The notes: generated from the letters alone by a model not told the origin. DNA of 55,739 nt from Gemmatimonadota bacterium (GCA_028873695.1 JAPPNU010000038.1:1-55739); one strand, 5' to 3'. Positions 8,036 through 18,183 are shown, counted from the first letter of the stretch. Made by a program: numbers and translations.

Positions 8036-9601
8036 ATGAGCTGGCAGAAAGAGAGCGAGGAACTCGACGCACGCCGGTCCTGGTCCAGAGAGATGGGCGG
8101 GGCCGAGAACGTCGACCGCCACCACGGACAGGGAAAACTCACCATTCGCGAACGGATCGTCGCCCTGGTGGACGGCGGCTCGTTCAGGGAAGTCGGCAGC
8201 CTGACCGGCACAGCCGAGTACGACGATGCCGGCAACGTCGTCAGCGTGCAACCCGCCCCCTATATCATGGGCGTGGCGCGCATCAATGGAAGGCCCGTGG
8301 CCATAGGCGGAGAGGACTTTACGGTCCGGGGCGGCAGCAGCCCCGGCACGCACCGGCGAAAGGGCGGGCAGGGCGGTTTTATCGAAGACCTCGCGTCCAA
8401 GTATCTCATCCCGCTCATCAACCTCGCGGACGGGGCCGGCGGTTCGGTCCGCGGGGCGTCAAAGCGGGGTTATACCGTATTCCCAGGGGTCAGCAGTTTC
8501 GGCCGCTCCGTCCAACTCCTGGGCGAAGTTCCCGTCGTATCCGCCGTACTGGGCAGCGCGGCCGGCGGACCCGCCGGACGCGCCATCCTATCGCACTGGT
8601 CCGTCATGGTACGGCGCACGAGCCAGATTTTCTCCGGCGGTCCGCCTCTTGTCAAGCGGGCGCTCGGGGTAGAGGTGTCAAAGGACGACCTCGGCGGGAC
8701 CCACGTCGCGGTGGACGCCGCGGGCACTGTCGACAACGCGGTGGATACCGAACGCGAGTGCTTTTACATGATACGGCGGTTTCTGTCCTACATGCCCCAG
8801 AACGTATGGGAACTGCCCCCCGCGGAGTCCAGCGACGACCCGGTCGATCGCTGTGAGGAAGAACTGTTATCCATCGTCCCTCGTGAACGCACGTCACCGT
8901 ATTCGATGCACCGCCTGATCGAATTGGTTGTCGACAAGGGCTCGATCTTCGAAATCCAGCCGACGTTCGGACGCGCGCTCATCACCAGCCTCGCGCGGCT
9001 CAACGGCCATCCGGTGGGGATTGTCGCGAACAACCCGATGGTATCGGGCGGTGCGATGGGCGCGGGCGAGGCCAGAAAACAGACCCACTTCATCGAACTG
9101 TGCGACTGCTTCCACATACCGCTGGTCTTCGTTGTGGACATCCCCGGATTCATGATCGGCACCGCCGCCGAGCAGGAAGCCACCCTGAGGGAAGGGATGA
9201 AGGCGGTCTTTGCAATTCACCGCGTCCGGGTACCCATCCTCACGCTGGTGATCCGGAAGTGTTACGGCATGGCCGGAATGGCCGCCGGCGACATGGACGA
9301 ACTGGACTTCAAGATCGCCTGGCCGTCGGGAGAGTGGGGTTCCCTGCCCATTGAAGGCGGGGTTGCGGCCGCCTATCGCAGGGATATCGCCAACTCCGAA
9401 GACCCGGCCGCCCGCGAGAAGGAACTCGAAGAGGAACTACGGCAATACGCATCCCCGTTTCGCTCCGCGGAAGCCTTCGCTGTCGAGGAAATCATCGATC
9501 CGCGCGAAACCCGCCCCTTTCTCTGCAACTTCATTTCCCTCACCCGCAACCGCCTCCAGGCCCTGCTCGGGCCAACCGACAAGAGAGGCGTCTCACCGTA
9601 G
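8036..9601 (+). CDS. Acyl-CoA carboxylase carboxyltransferase subunit (PccB/MccB-like)
   Basis: A 521-aa biotin-dependent carboxyltransferase, the beta subunit of propionyl-, acetyl- or methylcrotonyl-CoA carboxylases. Both crotonase-fold halves are present: N-terminal (about 30-260, with KLTIRERI, GEDFTVRGGSS and GGPPLVKRALG) and C-terminal (about 275-505, with GIVANNPMVSGGAM, FVVDIPGFMIG and the oxyanion-hole region KCYGMAGMAAG). The ATG follows AGGAGG with good spacing. Partner biotin carboxylase and BCCP genes are not in the window. The typical late motif in PccB has AYGGAYDVM; here it reads KCYGMAGMAAGDMDELDF, so substrate assignment should stay open. Confidence 0.9.
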   Translation: MSWQKESEELDARRSWSREMGGAENVDRHHGQGKLTIRERIVALVDGGSFREVGSLTGTAEYDDAGNVVSVQPAPYIMGVARINGRPVAIGGEDFTVRGGSSPGTHRRKGGQGGFIEDLASKYLIPLINLADGAGGSVRGASKRGYTVFPGVSSFGRSVQLLGEVPVVSAVLGSAAGGPAGRAILSHWSVMVRRTSQIFSGGPPLVKRALGVEVSKDDLGGTHVAVDAAGTVDNAVDTERECFYMIRRFLSYMPQNVWELPPAESSDDPVDRCEEELLSIVPRERTSPYSMHRLIELVVDKGSIFEIQPTFGRALITSLARLNGHPVGIVANNPMVSGGAMGAGEARKQTHFIELCDCFHIPLVFVVDIPGFMIGTAAEQEATLREGMKAVFAIHRVRVPILTLVIRKCYGMAGMAAGDMDELDFKIAWPSGEWGSLPIEGGVAAAYRRDIANSEDPAAREKELEEELRQYASPFRSAEAFAVEEIIDPRETRPFLCNFISLTRNRLQALLGPTDKRGVSP

Positions 9602-10440
9602 ATGGGCCGCACAACCCCGCCACCGCCCCCCGACCCGGCTATCAGCCATCAGCCTTCAGCAGTCAGCTAAAGGCGAAGACCATAGTCAAAGGCGACCCCT
9701 CCTCGCTGCCCCGCAGACCTCTCGGAAAAAGCCATCAGCTCTCAGCCGTCAGCTATCAGCTAAAACCAAGAACGAAAGGCAAGATCATAGGCCGCCACTC
9801 CCCGCCACCCAGACCTTGCTCCCGCGGGAGAGAGGGAGGAAAGACAGGTCTCGCCACATCAATGTATTTCACAGCTGGCGACCGGGGGTATGGGGGGTTT
9901 TTCCGTGCTGATCCGTCCATCGCATCGGTATTGGCACTGCTGAAGTGTTGGCAGGCCACCCTATTCTCATTATTGCCTCCAGAGTGATTCACGGAAAAAC
10001 CGGCCCCCTGCCGAAGGGCGCGCTTCTTTTTGGTCCTTTTTCTTACGCGGATAAGAAAAAGGACGTAAATAAAATAAAAATAATTATTTGAGTGTAAAAA
10101 TAGCGACCTATATTTAGCAAACCCGTCTATTGTCTTTGTTTTCAAAATCACGCCTACGGCGTGTTCCTTTTGAAGCGACCAAAAGGAACCAAAAGTCGCC
10201 GCTGGGCGCGGGGCCTGCCCTATGCATGGCGCGAACTACCCTTCAGGACGCACCTGATCCTCTGGCCTGCCAACCCTGGAGAAGAACGTAAAACGGTGAG
10301 GGACGGAACAACGCGCCCTACTGTGGAAGTACTCGCGAGAGGCTTCGCGCTCGATAAGCGAAAAACGACTTGAGTGCGAGACCTCTCACCACGGTCCCTC
10401 AGAAAAAGCCGTCAGTTGTCAGCAAAATCAGAATACCGAA
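9602..10440. repeat. 840-bp gene-free stretch with composite repeats and hairpins
   Basis: I see no gene here. Two adjacent copies of a composite repeat (9641-9724 and 9732-9820) each join an AGCTGATAGCTGA-type segment, an AAGGC box and an AGACCT-containing box; a third, inverted copy lies at 42411-42488. An AT-rich island (about 10030-10140) holds a perfect 13-bp inverted repeat, GTCCTTTTTCTTA/TAAGAAAAAGGAC (10033-10064). Nearby are a CACGCC-TAC-GGCGTG hairpin (10149-10163) and a GTTCCTTTTG/CAAAAGGAAC hairpin (10163-10189). The short frame at 10161-10373 is probably not coding. Confidence 0.65.
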
Positions 10441-12366
10441 TCAGGCGACGTAAGCGCCGTCGTCCGATGGCGAGGACGCGCCGACTGCCGACCGCCGGTT
10501 CCAGAAGGCGACGATACAGGTAACCAGCACGGCGGATGCCTGCAGCCAGACCCGGTACGCGCCGGAAGGCGTCAGAAACAGGACGAGCGCCGCAACAAGC
10601 AGAATGCCGCGTTGCCACGCATTGACCGGCCCGAAGCCAAATCCCGATATGGCCACTGCAAGCGGAAGAATCCCGGCGAAGGCGACAAGCACGTTGACAA
10701 GCGTCGACGCGACGTCGGAGGAGACGAGAAGCAGTTCGGGATGCAGCACGAAGGCGTAGGGAAGGGCGAAGCCGACCAGCGCGAAACGAAACGCGGCGAC
10801 GCCGGTCCGCATGATGTCCGCCCTGGCGATCGCCGCTGCGGTGTAGGCCGCCAGCGCCACGGGAGGCGTCACCATCGACATCATCCCGAAATAGAAGATG
10901 AACATATGCGCAGCCAGGGGCACAACGCCCAACCCGCCCAGAACGGGGCCGACAAGCGTGGCCATCAGGAGGTAGCAAACGGCCGAAGGCAGGCCCATTC
11001 CCAGTATGATGGTGGAGACCATCAGCAGAATCAGGGCCAGGACCAGGTTGTTTTGCGCCAGCGGCAGAATGGCGCCGGGCAGTTTGGCGCCGATACCCGT
11101 CAGCGTGACGACACCGATGATGATTCCCACGCAGGCGGCCGCCGCGATGAGAGACACCCCGCCGTGAGCCGCGCTCTCCGCCGCGCGCAGCAGCGCCCGC
11201 GGCCCCATGCGCGTCGACGGCGTCGACGCGGCCACAAGGAGCATGCACGCCAGTGCGATGCTGACCGCCCGGAACGGCGTATAACCCACCACGATCAGCA
11301 GGACGAGACTCGCGAGAGCCACCAGAAAGACAAGGCCCTGAGCGCCCGGCGGTCGACTCGAAGGCACTTCGTCCCCCGAGGCGAGACGGACGCGCCGGGC
11401 GTAGAAATGGACGATCAGGAGAAGCGCGGTATAGTAGAATACCGCCGGTATGAGCGCCGCTTTTACGATCTCGAGATAGGTGACCGCCGGCTCCACCATC
11501 TCCAGCATCATATAGGCGCCGGCCCCCATGATCGGGGGCACCAGCGCCCCGCCCGAACTGGCCGCCGCCTCGACCCCTCCCGCCGTTACGGGCCGGAATC
11601 CCGCCGAACGCATCATCGGGATCGTGAACGTACCCGTTGTGGCCGTGTTGGCGACCGCACTGCCGGAAAGCGATCCCATGATCCCTGAAGCGACGACGGC
11701 AACCTTTGCGGAGCCGCCCGTGCGCTTCCCGAAGAAACGGCGTGCGGCATCCAGTACGTAGCCCGTCGCACCGGTCCCCTCCAGCGTCGTGCCGAACAGA
11801 ACGAAGAGAAACACGTAGGTGAACATCACCTTCAGCGCGATGCCGAATACGCCCTGCGAATGCAGAAAAGCCTGGGAGACGATCCGTTCCCAGCCGTAGC
11901 CGCGGTGCGGAAAGAGCCAGTCCGGCATGACGTGACCGAAGGCGGCATATCCCAGGAAGGCGAGGGCGAGCAGCGGAAGGGTCGGGCCGATCGCCCGGCG
12001 GGTCGCCTCCAGAACCAGAACCAGGCCGGCAAGACCCACTGCCCAGTCCAGCGGACGTTCGAGCCCCGCACGATTGCCGAGGCTCCGGCCGCCCGGCCAC
12101 CAGTTCCTGAAGACCGGTTCGGTCTGGACCAGCACGTAGCCGAAACAAAGGAAGACGGCGGCGACGAGGAGGTAATCAATGGCCCGCGGAAGCCCGGCCC
12201 GGGCGGCGCCCGCACGTAACGGATGCTTCAGAAATACAAGACTCAAGCCCAACATGGCGAAGAATGCCAGTTGGGCTTGAGGCGTCAGTCCCGGATAGTT
12301 GACCTCCGCCAGGACGAAAACGCCCAGCAGGGCCGCCAGGATGCGAAAGAGCCACTTTTCGAGCAT
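10441..12366 (-). CDS. TRAP transporter permease, 4TM/12TM fusion type
   Basis: A 641-aa polytopic inner-membrane protein fusing the small (DctQ-like) and large (DctM-like) TRAP permease subunits, as is usual for TAXI-type systems. N-terminal helices include LFRILAALLGVFVLAEV and IDYLLVAAVFLCFGYVLV. The large-subunit hallmark GSLSGSAVANTATTGTFTIP is present, followed by GFRPVTAGGVEAAASSGGAL. It uses an ion gradient to import small organic acids. Its ATG lies one base after the stop of the TAXI binding protein (TGACATG), so the two are translationally coupled and form one importer. Ligand not readable. Confidence 0.95.
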   Translation of the reverse strand: MLEKWLFRILAALLGVFVLAEVNYPGLTPQAQLAFFAMLGLSLVFLKHPLRAGAARAGLPRAIDYLLVAAVFLCFGYVLVQTEPVFRNWWPGGRSLGNRAGLERPLDWAVGLAGLVLVLEATRRAIGPTLPLLALAFLGYAAFGHVMPDWLFPHRGYGWERIVSQAFLHSQGVFGIALKVMFTYVFLFVLFGTTLEGTGATGYVLDAARRFFGKRTGGSAKVAVVASGIMGSLSGSAVANTATTGTFTIPMMRSAGFRPVTAGGVEAAASSGGALVPPIMGAGAYMMLEMVEPAVTYLEIVKAALIPAVFYYTALLLIVHFYARRVRLASGDEVPSSRPPGAQGLVFLVALASLVLLIVVGYTPFRAVSIALACMLLVAASTPSTRMGPRALLRAAESAAHGGVSLIAAAACVGIIIGVVTLTGIGAKLPGAILPLAQNNLVLALILLMVSTIILGMGLPSAVCYLLMATLVGPVLGGLGVVPLAAHMFIFYFGMMSMVTPPVALAAYTAAAIARADIMRTGVAAFRFALVGFALPYAFVLHPELLLVSSDVASTLVNVLVAFAGILPLAVAISGFGFGPVNAWQRGILLVAALVLFLTPSGAYRVWLQASAVLVTCIVAFWNRRSAVGASSPSDDGAYVA

Positions 12367-12367
12367 G

Positions 12368-13366
12368 TCAGTTTGGCCAGATCCCGATTTCCCTGTAAAA
12401 CCTGATCGCGCCGGGATGGAAGGGCGTGCCCGTATCCCGAATCACGTTCGCTGGATGAATCGCTTTTCCCGCGGGATGCTTCCTGACCACGTCCGCGCGG
12501 TTCTCGTACAGGATCCTGGTGAACCGGTAGACGGTCTCCTCGTCCAGTGCGGCAGGCGTCACCAGGTGCATCGCGCCCACGTTCATCCCTTCGAAGGCTT
12601 CGGCCTGGCCGCGATAGGTTTCAGCAGGGATCCTCGCCGCGTTGAAGAACGGATAATCCTGAAACAGGCGTTCCTTTTCGGAGACGCCGAAGGGGATGAA
12701 GCGGACGTCCTGAGAAGCGCTCGCCTGCGTGATGGACGCCGTTGGAACCGCGCCGCCCAGAAATGCGGCCGCGGCGGAGCCGTCCGCGAGCATATCCACG
12801 GCCCCGGACTGCGTATTGTGTAACGGGCTGAAGTCATCATAGGTGACGCCGTGCGCCTCCAGAATCGGCCCGAGAAAATACTCGAACCCTGCCCCGGCCG
12901 GGCCAACCACCACCCGTTTGCCCTTCAGATCGCCGATCGTACGGACCCCGGACCCCTCCGGCGTAACGAACAGGGCGATATTCGGCGCCAGCGTCATGAC
13001 GGCGTTGATTTCCTGCTTTTCACCCCAGGCGCCCTCGCCTCTCACGGCGAAATACGAAATCGCGGCATTGGCCAGCGCGAAGTCCAGTTCCCGCCGCACG
13101 AGACGCCGGATGTTTTCCTGCGTCCCCTTGGTTGCCTCCGCGGTCACGTCCCAGGACAGGTCTCCTCCGTTGTCGTCCACGACCTGAGCGATCGCCCCGC
13201 CAACCACGAAGAACGCGCCGCCGGGGGGCGCGGTGCCCACGCTCAGAAAACGGCGCCCGGGGGCGGACGTTTCCCGCGATTCGTCCGGCCCTTCGCAACC
13301 AAACGCGCCCAGAAGGATTACCGCGGCTGCGACGATCGCCGGTTTCGCTGCCAGGAAGCGGTTCAT
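12368..13366 (-). CDS. TAXI-family TRAP transporter solute-binding lipoprotein
   Basis: A 332-aa periplasmic substrate-binding protein of the TAXI (TRAP-associated extracytoplasmic immunogenic) family. The signal peptide ends in a lipobox-like LLGAFGC, with C24 the likely lipidation site. The family features SVGTAPPGGAFFVVGGAIAQ, EATKGTQENIRRL and the C-terminal HPGAIRFYREIG are present. TAXI proteins bind small carboxylates or glutamate-like ligands for the cognate TRAP permease, which follows at once. The start at 13366 has GAGAGGAG about 7 bases upstream; the frame extension to 13384 lacks this. Confidence 0.93.
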   Translation of the reverse strand: MNRFLAAKPAIVAAAVILLGAFGCEGPDESRETSAPGRRFLSVGTAPPGGAFFVVGGAIAQVVDDNGGDLSWDVTAEATKGTQENIRRLVRRELDFALANAAISYFAVRGEGAWGEKQEINAVMTLAPNIALFVTPEGSGVRTIGDLKGKRVVVGPAGAGFEYFLGPILEAHGVTYDDFSPLHNTQSGAVDMLADGSAAAAFLGGAVPTASITQASASQDVRFIPFGVSEKERLFQDYPFFNAARIPAETYRGQAEAFEGMNVGAMHLVTPAALDEETVYRFTRILYENRADVVRKHPAGKAIHPANVIRDTGTPFHPGAIRFYREIGIWPN

Positions 13367-13403
13367 CGAAACTCCTCTCTCCATTCGGTACAGGGATGCC
13401 GAT

Positions 13404-14702
13404 CTATTGATCCTTCCGGTCTTCCGCGATACAATAGAGGTGACTGCGCCCCCTCAGATAGAGCGCGTCACCGACAACCACGGGCGATGCCCCGCTCCCT
13501 TCGTCCAGGGTGTTCGTCGCCAGGATTTCGAATTCAGGGCTGTTCCGGATGACCAGCGTCTTACCTTCGAGATCGGAAATGTATACGCGGCCGTCCGCCC
13601 CCACCAGAGACGCGTAGATGGCGCCCATCCCGTCCAGGCGTATGGGCCCGAAATACGGTTCGCCCGTTGCCGGATTATAGCAGGACAGGAACGCCCCGCG
13701 GCCCTTCAGAAAGAACAGCCTGTCGCCATCGAGCAGCGGCGAGGACACGTACGGCGTATCCCGCGTTATCGACCAGAGCACAGAATCCGAGTCCGAAATA
13801 TCGCCCTTTGCGGTATCGAGAGATATGGCCTGCATGGCCGGACTCCTGTGCCCGCTGGCCACGTAGACGACCCCGTCCGCGTGCAGCGGCGTTGGAATCA
13901 CGTTCGTCCCCAGGCCGCCGCATTCCCAGATCTGCGCCCCGTTCCTGAGGTCGTAACTCCGGGTGCGGGCCGACGCGCTCACGATCACCTGAGTCTGCGT
14001 GCCGCGCTCCACGGTCAGCGGCGTGGACCAGGACGTCACCTCATCTCGTGCGTTGCGCCAGAGTTCCCGGCCCGTTTTCTTGTCCAGCGCAACAATGAAC
14101 GAGTCCCCTTCATGGTCCCAGTTGATCAACAGCGTGTTGCCGTGGATCGTTGGCGAAGCCCCCTCGCCGAAGGCGTTTCTGCTCCAGTATTTTCCCAGGT
14201 CTTTCTCCCACCTCAGATTGCCGTCCATATCGAGGCAATAAAGCCCCTGTGATCCGAAATACGCGTAGAGGCTCTCTCCGTCCGTGATGCCAGAGGGAGA
14301 CGCAAACGATGCCGTCCGGTGCATTCCCTCGTAAGGCCGGGCTTCCCGTACCGTCTTTTCCCACACGGTTTTCCCGGTCCGCCGGTCCAGCGCCAGGACC
14401 CTGTATTGAAACAGATTGGGAGGCGGGCGGCGCCGTCCCTCGCCGGCATCCGCCGCAACCTTGTCCGTCCTCACGGCGGTTTGCACGAAGATACGATCAC
14501 CCCAGACAATCGGCGTTGCGTGGCCCAGACCGGGAATGGGCGCCTTCCACCGGACATTCTTCTGTTCGCTCCACTGTACGGGCGGACTCCCGTCGACCAG
14601 CCCGTTGCGGTTCGGACCGCGCCAATGCGGCCAGTTCGACGACGCCGGTCCGGTAGCCCACAAAAGACAGAAAACCGCAATGGCCAGAAATAGTCGATTC
14701 AT
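13404..14702 (-). CDS. Exported PQQ-like beta-propeller repeat protein
   Basis: A 432-aa secreted propeller of the PQQ_2/BamB-like superfamily. An N-terminal signal peptide (LFLAIAVFCLLWATGPASS) is followed by the signature NWPHWRGPNRNG, a form common in Planctomycetes-like and Latescibacterota-like proteins. Blade repeats of the type LDRRTGKTVWEK, LDKKTGRELWRN and FGEGASPTIHGNTLLI recur through the protein. The residues needed for true PQQ alcohol dehydrogenases (for example the vicinal Cys pair) are not seen, so it is likely a scaffold or binding protein rather than an enzyme. AAGGAG precedes the ATG at 14702. It lies 37 bp upstream of the TAXI gene; a functional link is uncertain. Two paralogues occur at 27941 and 30603. 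Confidence 0.88.
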   Translation of the reverse strand: MNRLFLAIAVFCLLWATGPASSNWPHWRGPNRNGLVDGSPPVQWSEQKNVRWKAPIPGLGHATPIVWGDRIFVQTAVRTDKVAADAGEGRRRPPPNLFQYRVLALDRRTGKTVWEKTVREARPYEGMHRTASFASPSGITDGESLYAYFGSQGLYCLDMDGNLRWEKDLGKYWSRNAFGEGASPTIHGNTLLINWDHEGDSFIVALDKKTGRELWRNARDEVTSWSTPLTVERGTQTQVIVSASARTRSYDLRNGAQIWECGGLGTNVIPTPLHADGVVYVASGHRSPAMQAISLDTAKGDISDSDSVLWSITRDTPYVSSPLLDGDRLFFLKGRGAFLSCYNPATGEPYFGPIRLDGMGAIYASLVGADGRVYISDLEGKTLVIRNSPEFEILATNTLDEGSGASPVVVGDALYLRGRSHLYCIAEDRKDQ

Positions 14703-14862
14703 AATATGCTCCTTTCACGACGTGCGACACGTGAAGTCCGAACTTCGCGTCCAACATTGAAGATACCACCTGCGCTTGCGGATTGAAAGACAAACTTCGC
14801 CGATCCCGACACAATATCGCCAATGGACCATCCACTCCCGGTCCGAACGCCGAAAGCCGCCG

Positions 14863-17800
14863 CTACGCCCCTTCCCGCTTCAGGGCCGGCAACAGCGGGG
14901 TCTTCAGCGCGGCAAAGATACCGGCGGCGCCCGCAGCCAGGCCCGCGCCGAGTATGAGACCCAGCGTTGCCATTAAAGACGTCCACGGCAGGCCGCCGCC
15001 GGAAGCATGGGGCACTGTCGTCACGACCGCGGCGGCGACGCCGATTGCCATGCCCGTGGCCATCAGGAACCCGTTCTCCACGAACAGGAGCCCGGATAAC
15101 GATGACCTGCGAAACCCGAGCGCCCGCATCGCCGCCAGTTCGGTGCGCCGCTCGATGACGTTGCGTACCATCACGATCCCAAGGCCGAACGTACCCAGAA
15201 GCACCCCCAGACCGCCCAGCGTCTGAAACGTCGACAGGTACGTGTTCTCCACCGTCCGGAAGCGGGCAAGCCTGGCCGACGCCGTCGTGGCGTCCAGACC
15301 GGCGTCCCGCAACCTCCGCTCCAGCAGCGCCCCCAGTTCGCGGGGTCGGTCCGTCTCGATGAGAAAATACCCGTAGCCGCCCCGGTCGGGGAAATGCGCG
15401 GTGAAATTCGACTCGGACACCAGCAGTTCGCTCTGGAAAATGCTGTTCTTCAGAAGTCCCACGAGGCGCAGCCTGACGACCTCACCCGTGTCCGTTCGGA
15501 TCGGGATCTCGTCGCCCAGCTTCCTGTGCAGGATCCAGGTCACCGAGTTCGCGTCTCCGAACGCGGGAATCACGTCCGGTTCCGCGTGCCGCGTCAACAG
15601 AGTCCATGGCTCATCCGTATCCTCCAGTAACCGGTCGAACGAAAAGCCGCCCCGTCCGATCATGGCTTCAGGCACGCCCAGAACCCTGGGATGGCGGGGC
15701 CTGTAGAGATTCAGACAGCTCACGTCCTCGCCGGGGAGGACGCGAAGCGGCATGACCCGCGCGCCGTCCAGGATCCCGGCGTCCCCGGCGGAAAACCCCA
15801 ACTCGAACCGGCCTTCCTCCGAATTGAAATCGTGATAGAGCGGCAGGTCCGTTTCAGCGACGAGTTGAAACCCGCCTCCACCCGACGTCCGGTCGTTCAA
15901 CGCATCCGCGCCGGCAGCGATGCGGCGATGGGCGCCAACCGCGACGACCACGAAACAGGCGCTTGCGATCAACGAAGCGCACAGCAGGCTACGCCCCGGA
16001 TTCCGCGCGCTGTTCCGCACACCCATACGCCAGATTCCCGGCGCCGCAGCGCGGCGGCTGCCGTGCAGCCAGACGGCGAACGTACCCATGCCCGAGATCA
16101 GCAGAAACGTCCCGCATCCGAAAAACAAGGCGATCGCAACTTCGCGCCCCGCGCCGGACGCGCCGGCCAGGCAGGCCGCCGCCAACCCGAGGCTTCCGAT
16201 CGCACAGGCTCTGGTCCTGCGCCCGCCGCCGGGGGCCGCCTCGTGAACGGTCCCGGACAGGAGGGCGCGCACGGGCAACCGGCCCAGTCGCCGGACCGTC
16301 ATCAGGATCGCGAACAGAACCACAACCTGCGATATCAAATATCCCGCCGCAAGGCTGGACCCATGCACGTGCAGCGCGAGTTCGCCGGTCCCGACGGCCG
16401 GGGCCCACCAGGTGCGCAACCCCGCGATCATGATCCATCCGTACGCCAGTCCTCCCGCAAGCCCGATCACGCCGCCGAACCCGGACAGCCAGACCGCTTC
16501 CCGCATGAACCGGCCTCTGATCGCGCCCGATGTAAAACCCGACGCCATCAGCAAACCCACCTCGCCGGCGCGTTGTTCCACGCCGAGCCGGAAGAGGAGG
16601 CCCACGAGCAACGCCGCCGAGACGATCAGGAACAGACTGAATCCAACGAAGAGACCACCGAAGTCCGTAGACCCCGAAGAAGCCGCCAGACCCTGTACTC
16701 TCACGGGCTGAAATACCAGTCCGGCGGATTCGGGCGTGAAGGCATCCCGGATTCCGGACCGGAATCGCCCGGCGGATTGTCTGACGTCCATTCCCGGGGC
16801 GGGACCCAACCGTATGGACGTCAGGGTGCCGAATCGACTTCGCCAGAGTCGTTGTCCCGTGGCAGACGACACGATGGCCTTGGGGGCGGCGCGGTAGGCG
16901 TCCCAGTAGGCCTCGTCCGCCGGCCGTATCCGCTTCAGGTCCACCGGGAAGGGCGGGTCCCACGCGTGCATGTCCTCCGCGTCGTGAAGACCCGGAAACG
17001 CCGGCGTCAGCAGCGAATCCGCGCCCAATCCGTCCATGGCGACGACGCCGGCCACGCGAAACACGGCGCGCCGCGTGTTCAACGCCCCCTTCGGTCCGGC
17101 TTCGAAATAGGCAACCTCCGCGGTGTCGCCGGTTTCGGCGTGAAGGTCCGCCGCCGCCCAGGCATTCAACAACACTTCACCCTCACCCGGCGCCGGCGCC
17201 GCGGGCCCGCCGGCCAGTCGAAGCGATCCGACGCGCTCCGCGTCCATCGCGGCGATCGTTGAATAGGGCAATTCACGATTCCCGACCCGGATGGTATTGG
17301 CCAGGTAGGTCAGTACCGCCATTCGGGGCATCCCCAAACCATCCGCCAGACCGAGAACGCTCCCCGCCGCCTGGGGCTTCAACAGATATCCCGTACTCTC
17401 GACCGAGATATGGTCGGCATCCACCCGCATCGAAAGCCCGAGATCGTCGAGCGTTGCGGCCCGCGTGAGCGCCTGCGTCATATCTTCGGGGCCGCGCGAA
17501 TCCACTGAGACCAGGAGCATATTCACCCTGCCCGGCAACCCCAGCGCTTCCTGCAATACGGGCAGGGACACGAAGGCATTGAGCGGCGCGTCCTGGCGCG
17601 GGCGCAATCCGAAACGACCCATCCCCCGGTCCGGCACGACACCTGTGAGTCGCACGCGCAGGGTCTGTATCGACGCTGAAGCCCCTTCCCGCCCGAACAG
17701 CGATTCCCTTGGGACCTCGGCCGGAACTTCGAACGAAAGCAGGACCGCATCGCCCACACGGGCGTTCAGTTCGCTCCTCAGCGACTCATTGGCGACGAAC

Positions 17801-18183
17801 GGCGTCGCGGCCCCGAGGCGGTCCAGGCCGGGTACTTCCGCGTCGAACAGGTCCCCGAACCGGGAGTCCACACCCAGAATCGTGACACGAGAAGCCCGCG
17901 TCCCCGCGCTCGCATGTACCGCCGATCCGCTGAGGTTCACCGCCGGCACAGCGGTCAACCCGTCGCTCTCCCTCTCGATGCCACGCGCAAGACCCGCACG
18001 AAAAAAGCGCTCCGAAACGAGCGCGTGGTCGACGTCGCCCAAACGGTCGAGGGTCAGGTCGATCAGGCTGTCGCGCACTGAGTCGCCCACCAGCAGGGCG
18101 CCCGTGAGCACAGCGGTGGCCACCGCCACACCCAGCAAAACGGACAGATGAATTCGCCAGAAGTACGTCAGGCTTCCGTGCAA
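14863..18183 (-). CDS. FtsX/MacB-type ABC transporter permease
   Basis: A very large (1106 aa) ABC permease of the FtsX-like family. It has an N-terminal membrane helix (VLLGVAVATAVLTGALLVG), a long extracytoplasmic region, a central block of membrane helices (from FVGFSLFLIVSAALLVGLLF), a second extracytoplasmic domain, and a C-terminal FtsX block (GLGVLLGTFGLGIVMVRNVIERRTELAAMRALGFRRSS). This duplicated layout resembles LolCE/MacB-like mechanotransmission systems for lipoproteins, lipids or peptides. The start codon is TTG, preceded by AGGAGGGAAC. It overlaps the upstream ATPase gene by 16 bp, so the two encode one transporter. Confidence 0.92.
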   Translation of the reverse strand: MHGSLTYFWRIHLSVLLGVAVATAVLTGALLVGDSVRDSLIDLTLDRLGDVDHALVSERFFRAGLARGIERESDGLTAVPAVNLSGSAVHASAGTRASRVTILGVDSRFGDLFDAEVPGLDRLGAATPFVANESLRSELNARVGDAVLLSFEVPAEVPRESLFGREGASASIQTLRVRLTGVVPDRGMGRFGLRPRQDAPLNAFVSLPVLQEALGLPGRVNMLLVSVDSRGPEDMTQALTRAATLDDLGLSMRVDADHISVESTGYLLKPQAAGSVLGLADGLGMPRMAVLTYLANTIRVGNRELPYSTIAAMDAERVGSLRLAGGPAAPAPGEGEVLLNAWAAADLHAETGDTAEVAYFEAGPKGALNTRRAVFRVAGVVAMDGLGADSLLTPAFPGLHDAEDMHAWDPPFPVDLKRIRPADEAYWDAYRAAPKAIVSSATGQRLWRSRFGTLTSIRLGPAPGMDVRQSAGRFRSGIRDAFTPESAGLVFQPVRVQGLAASSGSTDFGGLFVGFSLFLIVSAALLVGLLFRLGVEQRAGEVGLLMASGFTSGAIRGRFMREAVWLSGFGGVIGLAGGLAYGWIMIAGLRTWWAPAVGTGELALHVHGSSLAAGYLISQVVVLFAILMTVRRLGRLPVRALLSGTVHEAAPGGGRRTRACAIGSLGLAAACLAGASGAGREVAIALFFGCGTFLLISGMGTFAVWLHGSRRAAAPGIWRMGVRNSARNPGRSLLCASLIASACFVVVAVGAHRRIAAGADALNDRTSGGGGFQLVAETDLPLYHDFNSEEGRFELGFSAGDAGILDGARVMPLRVLPGEDVSCLNLYRPRHPRVLGVPEAMIGRGGFSFDRLLEDTDEPWTLLTRHAEPDVIPAFGDANSVTWILHRKLGDEIPIRTDTGEVVRLRLVGLLKNSIFQSELLVSESNFTAHFPDRGGYGYFLIETDRPRELGALLERRLRDAGLDATTASARLARFRTVENTYLSTFQTLGGLGVLLGTFGLGIVMVRNVIERRTELAAMRALGFRRSSLSGLLFVENGFLMATGMAIGVAAAVVTTVPHASGGGLPWTSLMATLGLILGAGLAAGAAGIFAALKTPLLPALKREGA

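Noticed and set aside
10161..10373. A 70-codon frame starting MFLLKRPKGTKSRRW
   Set aside because: It starts inside a hairpin repeat and shows no family; more likely part of an intergenic repeat.
10412..12148. A 578-codon frame overlapping the TRAP permease in another frame on the same strand
   Set aside because: Its composition is Arg/Gly/Ser-rich without domains and it lies fully inside the well-supported permease gene.
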